Source: Plectrocnemia conspersa (lineage: Eukaryota; Arthropoda; Insecta; Trichoptera; Polycentropodidae). From it: a stretch of DNA of 64,000 nucleotides. Under the pieces are notes generated by a model that was given only the letters and a program-made list of their open reading frames with translations, was not told the DNA's origin and searched no databases. Made by a program: the position numbers and the translations under genes. Positions 1-10,697 of this stretch are shown here, piece by piece. The stretch spans positions 124,001 through 188,000 of the forward strand of contig VTFK01000307.1 of NCBI GenBank assembly GCA_009617715.1, in the 5' to 3' direction. Positions within the stretch are counted from its first letter, which is position 1; every line of letters starts with the position of its first letter.

Positions 1-1960
1 AAAATATATGGGACTTGTAAAAGTTCAAGTTTCTGTTATTTAATATATTATTTACCAACAGGGAAATATCTCGACCAATCATGTTTTATTGAACCAGTTG
101 TGTCAGCGGTCAACGGAATCGTTGTCAGTTCCATGACTTTTTTATTAGTAATGGAAGCCTAATATCCTGATATGCTCTACTATTCTACAGTTTAATGATT
201 CAGACATGGTAATGTTATATAGAGACTTTTTAAAATTAAAAGAACGATTTAAATTTTTCTTAACAAAAAATCTATTATAGCGGTTTTTTATAACGAATTT
301 AATTTAAAAATACAATGAAAAACAGTTCTTGTACATACAAATTAATTCGACCACAACTTGCATTATTTGAGTCACAATTTATGTTAACTTGCTTTGTATA
401 TTTTCTATGGTGTCAAAATTTTTATAATAAATAAAATCTCTATTTCCATAACATAGCAGCGTTAAGTGTAAAATACATTTAGATTTTAAATCCGTTCGAT
501 TAATTATTACAATACGATTAAGAAACTCATATTTCTTAAAATGATAACATGATATAAACCAACAGAATTCCTTAAATGTTTCTTTAATACTATCATATTA
601 TTGAGGATACATATTTGTATATCATATTATTGGGTATTTATATTTGTATTTAGCAGCACCTCAAATCATTTTCAAAGATAAAGTACATAAAACCATAATT
701 TTATTTCATTTTAATAAAATGGCCATTTGCAATAAATAGTGACGAATTTCTAACCTCAGTTTGAGGAATATCATCTAAAAAAAAACAATTAATTTATTTT
801 TATAAGTAAAGATTGAACAATTTGCGATAGATGCCAAAATTCATTACAGATTCGATAAAATATGTAAATTGATACTAAAATTGCAATCTTGAAATAAAAT
901 AACGCTTTTTTATTTTATAAAGCTTGAAACTTAAAATTTGCTTTTTACCAAGCCTAAAAATTTTCGATACAGCCCTTGTCAAAAAAATTGTCGACCCTTG
1001 CTCTAACGTATATTATAGTCAGAACGCGGTGTAAAAAATCTAATATATATTTTAAAAGTAAAAATTATATATCAGTTTTATTCTAACGTAAATCTGTTAT
1101 ACGTAGCAAAAATATTTATGTGGTTAATGAATTAATATCGTCAAGTTTTATTTATTTTTATGAGAGTCTCTCAATTTAATTCGCAAATCGAATGTGAAAG
1201 AATCTTCAAAAAAAATATAGATAGGAATATGAAAGCGCATTCGCTTCGAAATGAGTTTCTTGAAGTAGTCACGGCAAATGTATTTTCAAATATTTTATAT
1301 CTAGCATTCTTGTATTTTTTTATATTATGTACAGATATAGGGTGATTTATTTAAAATTTTTATTAAATATATTAAGATGCAAAAAATTACAATAAAAATA
1401 AATTTCCGATTTAATAGTCATCGGAGATGGATTTTAAATATTTAAAAAAAAAAAAAAATATATATATACATACTAATTAAATGAATTATTATATATAAGA
1501 TACAATTATAGACTATGTTTATTATTAATACCAATAAAATCAGTGGTGATGGTAATAAACATATTTTTAATAAAACATTAATAAGAATGATACCGTTGAT
1601 AATCCCCATAATAAATGGAGAATCAAGGTATAATTAATTTTATTTAATGGTATTTATAAAAACTTTTAATATATCAGTGAGTACACTAAAATATACTTAA
1701 ATCGGCATTATCATCTCCGAAAGTAATAAATTAAATTCCTATTACAATTTATAGTGAAAAATTGATTTTTATTTTATTTTATATTTCTTAAGAGTTGTTT
1801 GAATCATATTAGTGGCAACTAAATTTATTTATTCTTCATTTCTCTGACAGTATTAATAATTGCATCAAATAGTTACATATTCAATCCATAGTATGACATT
1901 TGTAATGCCGTGTTTTATGGTTGCACAGTCAGGCGAGAATGATGTATGTATTTAGATTTG
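1..1960. other. AT-rich intergenic DNA, no gene seen
   Basis: Stops are dense in all frames and no domain, TIR or RNA fold is recognisable. There is a poly(A)/(TA) run near 1,447-1,470. The short open frame at 1,160-1,345 shows no family resemblance and looks like chance. Confidence 0.6.
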
Positions 1961-1967
1961 GAACTGC

Positions 1968-1995
1968 ATTACCGGTTAACCGTTTTACCGGTAAT
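1968..1995. promoter_or_regulatory. Palindromic ACCGGT site pair
   Basis: ATTACCGGT and its exact reverse complement ACCGGTAAT are separated by ten bases, and the left half continues into GGTTAACCG. AACCGGTT-like sequences are the known binding core of Grainyhead/CP2 factors in insects, so a paired binding site is possible. No gene lies beside it, so the role is inferred only from the motif. Confidence 0.3.
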
Positions 1996-2389
1996 TGAAT
2001 ATCGTCGAATATTAGTCATTGAAAACTCTGCAATGAATATATTATATGTAACTCTTTATCAGTACTATTTATAAATATAAATATCACTATATAGAAATTA
2101 TGTGTTGAAAATAACTATAACCATATTGCTGTTTAAGCAATTTCAGGTTCAAAAATAACGTAATAAGAGTTCTAGAAGTGATTATAGTTTTTGAATAATG
2201 TCAATTTGATTAGGTTAGCTTTGGGTATTAACAGCAAATGGACGCTTCGCTACTGGAAAATTGCGCTTCATATCAGCATATAAATTAAAGTCTTAACATA
2301 CGTCCTAATTGAAAAAAAAAATTTTTTTCATCAACCAATAAATAAGCGAGTTTGTATAAACACATCTCATTGATTCTAGGCAGTAAAAT

Positions 2390-2480
2390 ACGCTAGCGAT
2401 CAATTGTAGACTATACACTGTTTATGCGATCAATTGAAGCGGCGGTTAACTGCTAGTGATTAATTGCTGGCAGTGAATTG
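2390..2480. repeat. Short degenerate repeats of a GCGATCAATTG motif
   Basis: GCGATCAATTG occurs at about 2,394 and 2,426, followed by decayed versions (GTGATTAATTG, GTGAATTGCGGG, GCGATAAATT). The same leading string TAGCGATCAATTGTAGA reappears at about 49,772, just before the dispersed repeat annotated there. This suggests a small repeat family with copies at both places. Confidence 0.4.
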
Positions 2481-2523
2481 CGGGCGATAAATTTTCCTAG
2501 ACTAAAAATTTAATACGTTACAG

Positions 2524-2620
2524 AGAAGCAGCAAGACTAACTTCGCGACTCTTCAAAATAAAATCGGGAACCAAATCAGACACAGAAGAAGAATTTCTCA
2601 ATGTTATATTGAAGATCTGA
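2524..2620 (+). other. Exon-like open block after a splice acceptor (uncertain)
   Basis: A plausible acceptor (ACGTTACAG) ends at 2,523. Reading from the next base in phase 1 gives 31 codons and then TGA at 2,618-2,620. The peptide begins EAARLTSRLFKIKSG, ends in EEEFLNVILKI, and has a less AT-biased codon choice than its flank. The other two phases hit stops early. I recognise no family. It could be a terminal exon of a gene to the left of the window, a TE relic, or chance. Confidence 0.2.
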
Positions 2621-2629
2621 GCGTTCAGC

Positions 2630-3110
2630 TTCCTTTATAGCCAGTTTTGAAGAGCGAGAACAAAATTAAAATAAGCAACTGAGCGGCAGGCAAAAAAGAT
2701 TCTTCAAAAACAGAACAGTGAAACCATCAGCAATATTTTGTAGACCGTCCAAAGTTTTTTATATAAAATTTATTGCTTTTTTTTAGCAATAAGTTGATCT
2801 TTTATAATATTTCACGTGAAGCACTCGAGAGCGCTTTTAAGTAAAGTACTGGCCGAATGCACAATATGGCACGGCATAAAAAGCCGAAAGAGCAGATTTT
2901 ACATCAACGCACTCAATCACTTGTTCAGTACATACATAAAAATTATTTGTTCAAAATCTCAAAATATATAAAATATCTCAACGATCACGTGCTCCTCTCT
3001 ATTCCTTTTTTGTTCCATATCTCTAAAAATAGTATTATTATTAATTCGTAGATTAAATACAAATTTTGTGCTTTTTAATCAAATCCGTAAAATAAAGTTA
3101 GCTCATTTTT
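2630..3110. other. Intergenic, nothing recognised
   Basis: The open frame at 2,857-3,051 has no recognisable domain and ends just before the LINE tail. It does not match the C-terminus of the LINE copy at 52.7-54.6 kb, so it is not an extension of that element. Confidence 0.5.
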
Positions 3111-3220
3111 TACTGTTATGTATTTTTTATATATTTTTATATATGTTTACTAAATTTGTTAGATGTAAAGATTAGCTATTAAGCTAAATAAATTAATAAA
3201 ATAAAATAAAATAAATTAAA
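3111..3220 (+). mobile_element. 3' tail of a LINE (severely 5'-truncated copy)
   Basis: The sequence from CTGTTATGTATTTTTTATAT through AGATTAGCTATTAAGCTAAA and a terminal TAAAATAAAATAAA run is almost identical to 54,522-54,624. There the same string forms the 3' untranslated end of a LINE with recognisable reverse transcriptase. Only about 100 bases are present here, as expected when target-primed reverse transcription aborts early. The near-identity of the two tails implies that the family moved fairly recently. Confidence 0.8.
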
Positions 3221-4595
3221 GAGTATTAGAAAGGAAATATGAAAAAGACGTGTTTAATAGAGAGTCGTTTTTTTGTTTTGATGATAAATATCGAAATGGC
3301 AATTAAGCGTCAAACAAACAAACAAACGATGGTAATAAAAAGCGCATTATGCAGATATGCATTCACATATACGAACAAATATTTTATATTAATAGCGATT
3401 ATTTATAGGGCAGTTTAGCGAAATAATTTGTAGTTTTTTGTTAATTTATTTCCTACAAAGTAATGATTTAAAACTGCGCATTTGTTTCACCACAATGGAC
3501 GAAAAATTGGACTACGCAAATATTGTAGTAATAACCTTTCAAATTCACATAATGTTTTTAATCATCGCATAATATAAGAACGGTAAAATATTTTAATTAT
3601 ATTAAAATAAAATAATAATAATACCGTTATTAAAAATAAATTATTTTTCTAGGATAATATTCCAATTAGGGATTTTTTGGAATTCAAAGCCGAAATAAGT
3701 ATAATTTAACCAACTGAATTTAAAAAGCTGTATATATATCGCTATGATTGTTTATTGGCGACGAATCGATTTTGCCTCACAGAACAAAACGTCGACTCTA
3801 TTATTCGCGAGTTCGCGTGCTTAACCGGTTAAATTCGTATCGTTAAATAAGAAAAGTGTTATGCGACATAAAATCAAACTTTGGTACCATGCAATGGCCG
3901 TCTTGTCGTGCGTTTCCTCTTATTCTAATATTGTTAAACTACAAATACCAAAGAGTCATTTCTAATAATATATAAAATATATTCACTAGTATATGATATT
4001 TTTGAAGATGTACATTATCTTATATTTATTATGAATATAATTTTCATATATTTTCCATCTGATTTTTTAATACACAATAAATTTTCATTCGTTATATTTA
4101 AAAATAAATTTAAAAGTAACTAGCAAATTGGTATATTATCTAAGTTGAAGCAAAAATTTTAAAAATTAAATAGCACAATTTAATTTTATTAAATAATATT
4201 TCCATTTAATAACAAGCATTTTTTAACACCTACAGTTAACTAGTAGAGCAATGAAAATCAAAAATGTAATTTATTCTACAACATCAATTAATAGCAATAG
4301 ATCATTGCTATTTATTAATAAAACAGTGACATTTGTTTAAAGTATACTAATTTTTTTTTACCCCAATAATTATTTAAGTACCACTACTAAATTAGATTAA
4401 GTAAATTGATTAAAATTTATTACTGGACAAAATATTTAAAAATAGTTTGTATTTTGAATTTATCAAATGATGTTAAGAAATGATTCTCACCTTTGGACTT
4501 TGTAACTTAATTTTTAAACTATCTGTTCTACATTATATGTTTAGCTAGTGGAATATTGAACTTTTATTAAAAATAACCTAACCTAATAACAATGG
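3221..4595. other. Intergenic AT-rich DNA with one G+C-richer island at 3,750-3,915
   Basis: No coding frame is supported. The island at about 3,750-3,915 holds several CG dinucleotides and an ACCGGTTAAA site in a background that is otherwise nearly all A and T. It may be a regulatory element. The rest shows nothing. Confidence 0.4.
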
Positions 4596-4826
4596 TTACA
4601 TCATAATATTAACAAGAGGGGCATAAAGTGAGTTTTCCTTTGTCTCGGCAGCCGAAAGCTGCTCACGTTGAAAGCTGTCCAGCTTAAAGTGGCGTACCCC
4701 TAGACTTTTCACCCCAGCATTGAAAGCTTTCGAATTAACGAGTCTGATCACGCATCCATTCTCTTTGACAATCAATTCTTTGACACTTTCGACAGATATG
4801 TACCCAGGACGAGCCCGTGACCGCAA
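4596..4826 (-). other. Open frame of unknown origin, possible Copia-type RNase H relic
   Basis: This minus-strand frame codes about 76 residues with balanced codon use unlike its flanks. There is no ATG start (it opens after TGA with TTG), and no splice acceptor is obvious just upstream. The stretch ENGCVIRLVNSKAFNAG followed by KSLGVRHF resembles, loosely, the segment of Copia/Ty1 RNase H that reads (D)N..(C)I.L.N....H...KHI..R.H. The catalytic context on either side is missing. If real it is a short fragment of an LTR element; otherwise it is an unrecognised conserved block or exon. A protein profile search would decide. Confidence 0.25.
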
Positions 4827-4829
4827 AAG

Positions 4830-7250
4830 TCAGGAGTTTTTCCGAGGTGAATAAATTGATTTTCATCATTGAGGAATACGGTGAAAGGTTACAGCTTTTG
4901 ACAGTCTATTAACACCGCAAGTATGTTAACTTTCAAAATGACTTTCAAGATTTATTCTATAATATAACTAAAAAATGCAATCCACCATAGTGTAAAAATG
5001 CTGTTTTGATTGACTTAATATAATATATAAAAAAACAGAAAGCAAGATATTGAAAAGCGTCTCTAAATATATATTTTAATTAAAAGTAAAATGCAGAATG
5101 TCTAAAAAGAACTTGATATAAATTATGAAATAATTTTTTGTAAGAGGAACAGGAGATTGAAATAAATAACTAGTACGTGTAGGAAAGTCCATGACTAATG
5201 GCCTGAAAGATCTGGGCTAGAATCCTAAAAACCCTTAGTGTCTTTAATTTCTATTGTCTTTGGGAGATCGGAAATAGTCTAATATTTTTTTTAATGAAAA
5301 AACTCGCCCTTTGCTACTATTATCGAAAACTAAATATCTTCAAGAAAAGTAATTACACTATTTTAATATGTTCAGCTTATTACTAGAAACAAGTATTTAA
5401 ATCAATTTACATTAGATAGCAAAATGCATAATATACTTAAATATATCAAATATGCAAAAATATTTAAAATTTATAGAAAAAATTACGTTTACTTACTTTT
5501 TTTAAGCTTACTTTAATTATGCTTTATGCTCCTTACAAAAAAAAATTTCCGACCATTGATTTCGGATATCTTTTATATAAACGTTGACTTTAAAACATTT
5601 TGTCGCTTCTTAGTTATTTTAAATCAAAATTTGTTTTTTTTATAATAATATAAAATTTACTGTAAAAGGTTAAAAAAAATTACAAAACTAGTTTACTGGA
5701 TCTGCCAGCAAGTCCAATTGAGATTACTGTCTAAATATCTATGTATTACATGCAAAATAGTATTCTCACCAATTAATAATGTATCTGGTTCTTTTTATTA
5801 TGATGACGTTGGATGTGGTGTTTTTTTCCGAAGTAACAAAACACAATATTTTGGTATCCATAGGATTAAGGAATGGTTGAGATACCGTTGAAAGTTTATT
5901 ATTACTATTTAGTAGCAAACATCCAAATCCTTTCCAAATTGAGGTAAAGCCATTTAAGGTTGCCTGCGGGAGTAAGACTATTAAAATATATACATATACA
6001 ACAGTAATACGTAAGTTTTAGCAACTGTTAAACTGGAGAACTTTACTTTAAAGGGAAGCACTCTAATGATTCTAATGAGAAAAAATAGCAGCCAAGCAAA
6101 GCAAAATTTATTGTTGTAACTACGTAAAATTTTAGTGATACATATATGTCATCATTATTTTTCATACACGTGGCTATTAAACGTTTAATATTATTTCATA
6201 AAAATATTATTTCGTTTATCCGAAGCCAGCCATAATGTTTCTGGCCGTAATAAAATCGGTTAAGAAAATGAAAAACGGTATAATCTTGTTAATGTTCATC
6301 ATTTGGGGGAGCGACGACTTGTCAATAGTGAAGAGAAAATAATAAAGAGGTTATTAACCTAGACCAGCTGCAAGATATTGCCGAGTTTTCCGATGATATC
6401 CAAACGGGTCCGTCCCACTCGCAGCGCTTTTCTTTCTCTCTAAAATATTATCGTTCAATTTTACGTTTATATTTATATTATACAGAGTGGGAAGAAAGCT
6501 TAAAATATTTTTTTTAACGATTAAAAGCGTGATTACATATTGTGAGCTAAAATTATTGATAATAATAATTTAAATTATAATTAAAATTCCTAAAATTTAT
6601 TACTGTCACTTATTAATATTCAAGCTCAATATTTTAAATAGTTGGTGTAATTAACCAGTGGTATGCGAGAGATTACTGATTTTGCATAAATTATTTGTGA
6701 TTAAATACTGCAACTGAACTTAAATTTCAGTATAATAATTTTCTATATAAAAAATATGTTTACATAATAAGACATTATTTTAAATTTGAGCTACTGAAGA
6801 ACACCCAGTTTTGGTTTAAGCAAAAATGTATACAATTTAATAACAACAGAATTGTTTGCACGATTTCTGAAACTTGTTTATTTAGGTACTAAAATTTAAT
6901 TCAAAAAGCGACAGATTTTTTTTTAAAACTTTTGTTATTATTAAAATTAAATATTTAAGCAATTAGATATAAATGTATTACTAAATTTTATTTAAAAAAA
7001 AAAATTTACTTAACTCTCGCTTCTCACACCAAAGAATCCAATCACGAGGCAAAATTGCAGTTGCAGGTTTTCAGGATTGAAATTTGATATATTAGTTATT
7101 ATTATTTCTTTAATTGTTTTACGAGCTGTTATTGGAAACATGATATAATAATATTGTAATCTAATGGGTTAGGATTTATTAATTTATTTAGTGCGATTTA
7201 GTGCACCAATCAAACGTTTTTCGGCTTCGTTTTTCTATATGTTTTGTCAG
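4830..7250. other. Intergenic DNA with a candidate regulatory island at 6,200-6,440
   Basis: Most is AT-rich and featureless. From about 6,200 to 6,440 complexity and G+C rise, with CCGAAGCCAGCCATAATG, TTATTAACC and a CGGGTCCGTCCCACTCGC stretch, and no reading frame runs through it. This looks like a conserved noncoding element rather than an exon. A weak tRNA-B-box-like string near 5,210 is not convincing. Confidence 0.35.
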
Positions 7251-7256
7251 ATTCCG

Positions 7257-7323
7257 TAATAAAACGGCGCGGGATAAAACAGCTCAATAAAAAACGGTGC
7301 CATGACAAAATAGCGCAGCGCAT
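7257..7323 (+). repeat. Degenerate short tandem repeat of ATAAAACGGCGC type
   Basis: Four related blocks follow one another: TAATAAAACGGCGCGGG, ATAAAACAGCTCAATAA, AAAACGGTGCCATG and ACAAAATAGCGCAGCGC. The core AAAA-C/T-GGCGC is unusual in such AT-rich DNA. It is likely a minisatellite or the subterminal repeat of an unrecognised transposon. Confidence 0.4.
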
Positions 7324-7743
7324 ATATTAAAATATAGAATCATGGAAAAAATATATATAAAACATTGGATCCCGAGGTTATATTTCCTTCCTCAGATCAT
7401 ATAAGTTTGTTAGATTAGCGTAATCATTTTGTTACAGATAATCTGAGAAAACATATTTCAGGTGCTAGAAAAACTATATTTATATGTTGCTTATTTATAC
7501 TAATAAAACAATATTTGTAAATGTTGCAGCTGCAGTTACTACAGATGTAGTTACTACTACATACTTAGTTCAGAAGGATAAATCTGTGTCGACAAGTAAG
7601 ATCAAACTGTTTTTTTTTAAATTTTTAGCTTATAATTAATGTAAGAATTATTTATTTATCGTTAAAGCATAAGATTTTTATTACTATACTATACTATATC
7701 TGTTAATAGGTTCATATTATTTTTTTTTCTCGTGGCGTATATA

Positions 7744-7989
7744 CAGTGGCGTAGCTATGGTGAGGCGGGGGGAGGGGCCCCGGGCGACACTTTGCTTAGG
7801 GGGGCGGCATATTCACGATGGGATCGTCTAGTGTGGTTCTTAGCCTTGAATGCACTAAAACATATATAAATCTACGAATAACAAAATCTTAATAATAACT
7901 AATTTATTATTTTAAGAAATGCTGATTTTATGACCCTGCAAAAAATGCATGGGGGGGGGGGCAATTTTAAGGATCGCCCTGGGCGGCAC
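7744..7989 (+). mobile_element. Terminus of a non-autonomous hAT-type element
   Basis: It starts with CAGTGGCGTAGCTATGG and runs into GGGGGGAGGGGCCCCGGGCG, the typical left end of many invertebrate hAT elements. At the right, a ten-base G run is followed by GATCGCCCTGGGCGGCAC, which matches the inner part of the opposite end, but the final CTACGCCACTG is absent. So the copy is truncated on the right or diverged there. No transposase sequence lies inside. The homopolymer G tracts are prone to sequencing or assembly error. Confidence 0.6.
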
Positions 7990-8294
7990 ATACATATAAT
8001 ATATAATATAATATAGTTAATTCAGATTAAGAATACAGGCGAAAAAGCAGCTCAATAGTATTTGACAACGTTCATTATTCTTAATCATTATCTATAACAA
8101 TAATGCATGCGATCCGTGCTCTTTTAAAAGTATAAATATATAAGTATAAATATCAATAGACATCCAAAACATTAAAAACGCTGGCATACTAAATGGAATT
8201 TTTTTTAAAGATTTGTTTTTCGAATTGGCAGCACTTTTTCCAGCGACAGATAATTTGATAGCTAATTTGTGTTCAGTTTGGTTTTCATTTTACC

Positions 8295-9095
8295 ATGGAT
8301 AAAATTACGCAAGAAAAACGTTTGCAAATTGTGCAAGTTTATTTCGAAATTCGTGGTTCAGTTCGCGAAACTTATCATATGCTACGTCCATTTTACGGTC
8401 GACAAAAACTTCGATCCGAGCAAGTCATTCGAATAACCATAGATCGTTTATGCACCACGCATACTCTAATTAATAATACGCATCCGCAGAGACGTCGTAC
8501 AGTGCGCAACGAAGAAGTTGTTTCAGCTGTGGAGCGTAGAATTGAGGAAGACCCGAATGAGTCGATTCGCCATTGTGCACAGCAATTAGAGCTTTGTCCA
8601 TCCACTTTATGGAAGATTTTGCGGAAAGATCTTGGTTTATGAGCTGCAAGAATTGAAGCCGCTCGAACATTGTGTGCGTCGTACGTTCCGTGAATAGGCC
8701 GAAAACGAGACTGCTCTTGATCCTTATTTTCACCGCAAATTTTTGTTCCGGTTGAATGGTTCAATGGCTACGGTATTTGGGGTAAAAAAAAATCCACAAG
8801 ATAATACTGAGACGCCGTAACACCCACAAACATTACTGTTTGAAATGTTTTATGGGCTGATGGAATCATTAGTCCATATTTATTTAAAAATGATACCCGC
8901 CAGAACGTTAGTCAATGGAATGCACTATAGATCCATGGTCATCCATTGTCTCTGGTTTATCAAGTCTACGCCGATAAACCAGAGACAATGGATGACTTGA
9001 AAGCCAACATTAGCCGCGTTATTGCCGAGATAAGACTCCAGCCAAAAAATGGATCAGATCGCTTTATTCGAGTTAGTGTCCGAAATTATATTTAA
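8295..9095 (+). mobile_element. Broken mariner-family transposase with internal deletion and fold-back
   Basis: An ATG at 8,295 opens a 115-codon frame: an N-terminal helix-turn-helix domain of the type in many insect mariner-like elements (begins MDKITQEKRLQIVQVYF; ends STLWKILRKDLGL then TGA at 8,640). The same frame continues after the stop with ELKPLEHCVRRTFRE, another stop, and DPYFHRKFLF. Later pieces in shifted frames (about 8,770-8,930) correspond to the segment before the second catalytic Asp. From 8,963 the C-terminal part resumes (VYADKPETMDDLKANI) and ends at 9,093-9,095. The part that should carry the second and third catalytic Asp is deleted, and a perfect 24-base inverted repeat sits at the junction. 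The copy cannot encode an active enzyme. Clear terminal repeats were not found. Confidence 0.85.
8938..8996. repeat. Perfect 24-bp inverted repeat at the mariner deletion junction
   Basis: The 24 bases at 8,938-8,961 (starting GTCATCCATTGTCTC) are the exact reverse complement of 8,973-8,996, with an 11-base loop between them. The right arm and loop belong to the normal transposase reading frame (KVYADKPETMDD). The left arm is therefore the added, inverted copy. Confidence 0.9.
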
Positions 9096-9862
9096 ACACT
9101 AATGACATAAAATTATCTTTTTATTAAAGGCTATTAGCACGATCTTCATAACTTTTATTTAATTTTAAAGTTCTATACCACTAAAAAAAAAATTTTTTAA
9201 TCATCTGTTCGTCACCGTTCGGAGCTACATGAACAGTTATGCATTACTTTAAGTACGATTTATATTATATTACTTTCACGTCTTAAATTTATTTATGGTT
9301 CTTCATAACTCCTATTGTTTAATCCTCGAAATATTGACATATAACTATTTTTGTATGTATAAAAGATAATGCTGTTTGTTTGATATGTAATATTAAGAGC
9401 CATTACGAAATTTATTTTCATTCAAAATTAAAATTAATTCAAGAATAATTCAGAATCAAAAGTGTAAATGATATATTAATGTTATCATGGTCATATATTT
9501 TTATATAACTCTCAAAAGTCTAGAAAAAAAAATGAGCAATATATATAAACAATACATATATCATAGTTTTTATTTTATTTTATTTATTTCATTTTTTTAT
9601 TTAATCTTCCATTGTAACCTAACAGGAGTAAGCTCAATGTGTTACAATGGCATAAATCTGAACAAACTGAGTAAGTCAAACATATATAATCAATACCTAC
9701 AACAACTTAGTATTAATCACCAGACGAAAGTCTGGGAATTTGGTGATATCTATATTAATAATTATAAATTATTATATGCAATATAATTTATAGCCTACAG
9801 ATATCACTGCAGCTAAGGCCGGTTTTAAATACATAATAACGTATTTTTATAAAATAATAATT
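9096..9862. other. Intergenic, no supported gene
   Basis: A 99-codon open frame (9,487-9,786) exists, but its residues are those that AT-rich DNA gives by chance (Y, I, N, K, F). It has no domain, no promoter and no splice context, so I do not call it a gene. Confidence 0.5.
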
Positions 9863-9940
9863 TGAGAGCCGTTTCCGGGGCTCGAAACCGCAACCTCAGA
9901 GTTAGTAGTCTGAGACGTTACGGAATACGCCATTCACATT
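9863..9940 (-). repeat. tRNA-derived SINE head or tRNA pseudogene
   Basis: On the minus strand the order is: an A-box-like TGGCGTATTCCGTA, a stem TCAGA...TCTGA around CTACTAAC, then the B-box GGTTTCGAGCCCC. Spacing fits a tRNA body, but the loop has eight bases and the acceptor stem does not pair well. That favours a SINE promoter or pseudogene over a working tRNA. Sequence after the B-box on the minus strand is AT-rich. Confidence 0.5.
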
Positions 9941-10043
9941 TCTACAGTATTTTTTTTCTTTATGTGATAAATGTTACATTTTCAAGCGCATTTTGAAACA
10001 CATTATCAAAGTGCTGTCAATTTTATTAACTGCTATTTAGCAG

Positions 10044-10072
10044 TATATAAACTGAATACCTAAACAGACAGT
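10044..10072 (+). promoter_or_regulatory. TATA box and initiator ahead of a signal-peptide exon
   Basis: TATATAAA at 10,044-10,051 is followed 24-26 bases later by ACAGT (10,068-10,072), matching the arthropod initiator TCAGT/ACAGT at the expected distance. The ATG of the small exon lies about 50 bases further on. The arrangement is that of a strongly expressed arthropod gene with a focused start, such as genes for cuticle or secreted proteins. Confidence 0.55.
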
Positions 10073-10120
10073 TTGATTTGTTTTAAATAAACCAAAGAAA
10101 TTTGTAAAACATCAGGTAAA

Positions 10121-10195
10121 ATGTGCTGTATGTTCATTGTTTTATTTTTAGCTGTCGCAAAAGGTCAGTCAGACTATATATTTTGCGTCTCATAG
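10121..10195 (+). CDS. Putative first coding exon of a secreted protein
   Basis: ATG at 10,121 opens MCCMFIVLFLAVAKGQS, a short hydrophobic core with small residues, as in a signal peptide. A possible splice donor, GTCAGT, begins at 10,164, directly after the codon AAA plus one G, so the coding exon would be 10,121-10,163 and end in phase 1. Without splicing the frame stops at 10,193-10,195 after 24 codons. First exons that encode only part of a signal peptide, behind a TATA promoter, are common in insect cuticular and other secreted proteins. The donor is not the best consensus (GTAAGT), and the partner exon is not established. Phase-compatible acceptors occur at 11,366 and in the array at 14,208. 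It could also be a pseudogene or an isolated chance match. Confidence 0.45.
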   Translation: MCCMFIVLFLAVAKGQSDYIFCVS

Positions 10196-10351
10196 CATTC
10201 TCTATGAAAAGAAAAAAGAGGGGTATTATGTATAGCGAAACATGTATTTCGGCCAGCTTCCATCAAGACGTAATTCCAAGAACAATAAAGTGTTAAATGA
10301 ATGTATTTCGGTTGCACGTGCATTTAAGCAAATCTGCGTAGCCGATACATG

Positions 10352-10381
10352 AGAGTGTGTGTGAGAGAGAGAGAGAGAGAT
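10352..10381 (+). repeat. (GT)n(GA)n microsatellite
   Basis: GAGTGTGTGTGAGAGAGAGAGAG-type dinucleotide tract in the interval between the signal-peptide exon and the three-exon gene. Confidence 0.85.
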
Positions 10382-10697
10382 GAAAAAAAGAGTGTAAAAC
10401 CCTTTCTTTTTTTAATAATGCAAGTTGAAGCAGTTCATTTGCAGAGGTGTTTCTTAATATTAGTTTGAGTTTAAGGCTCACGGAGTTTGCACTTGTGTAT
10501 GCGCTTAGGTAAATCGTGAAATAATTTTTATCAATAATAAAAGTTAAAATGGCATTTATAGATTATAAATTGTGAATAAATTTAGTGACTATTAGTGTGC
10601 GTAAAAAAATATGTACGCAATGAAACAATTTCTGGTTGCGTTTACCAAGTCTTGATTAAGCGGTTAAAATGATGTGTTTTAGAACAGCTGCGAAGTA

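Noticed and set aside
5165..5235. tRNA-like B-box string GGGCTAGAATCCTA
   Set aside because: No A-box, no anticodon arm and no acceptor pairing; below the quality of the other tRNA-like sequences.
8393..8764. Minus-strand open frames opposite the mariner
   Set aside because: Antisense shadows of the transposase sequence on the plus strand.
9487..9786. 99-codon open frame
   Set aside because: Residue content follows AT-rich base composition. There is no domain, splice context or promoter, and it starts in a TE-rich region without family resemblance.
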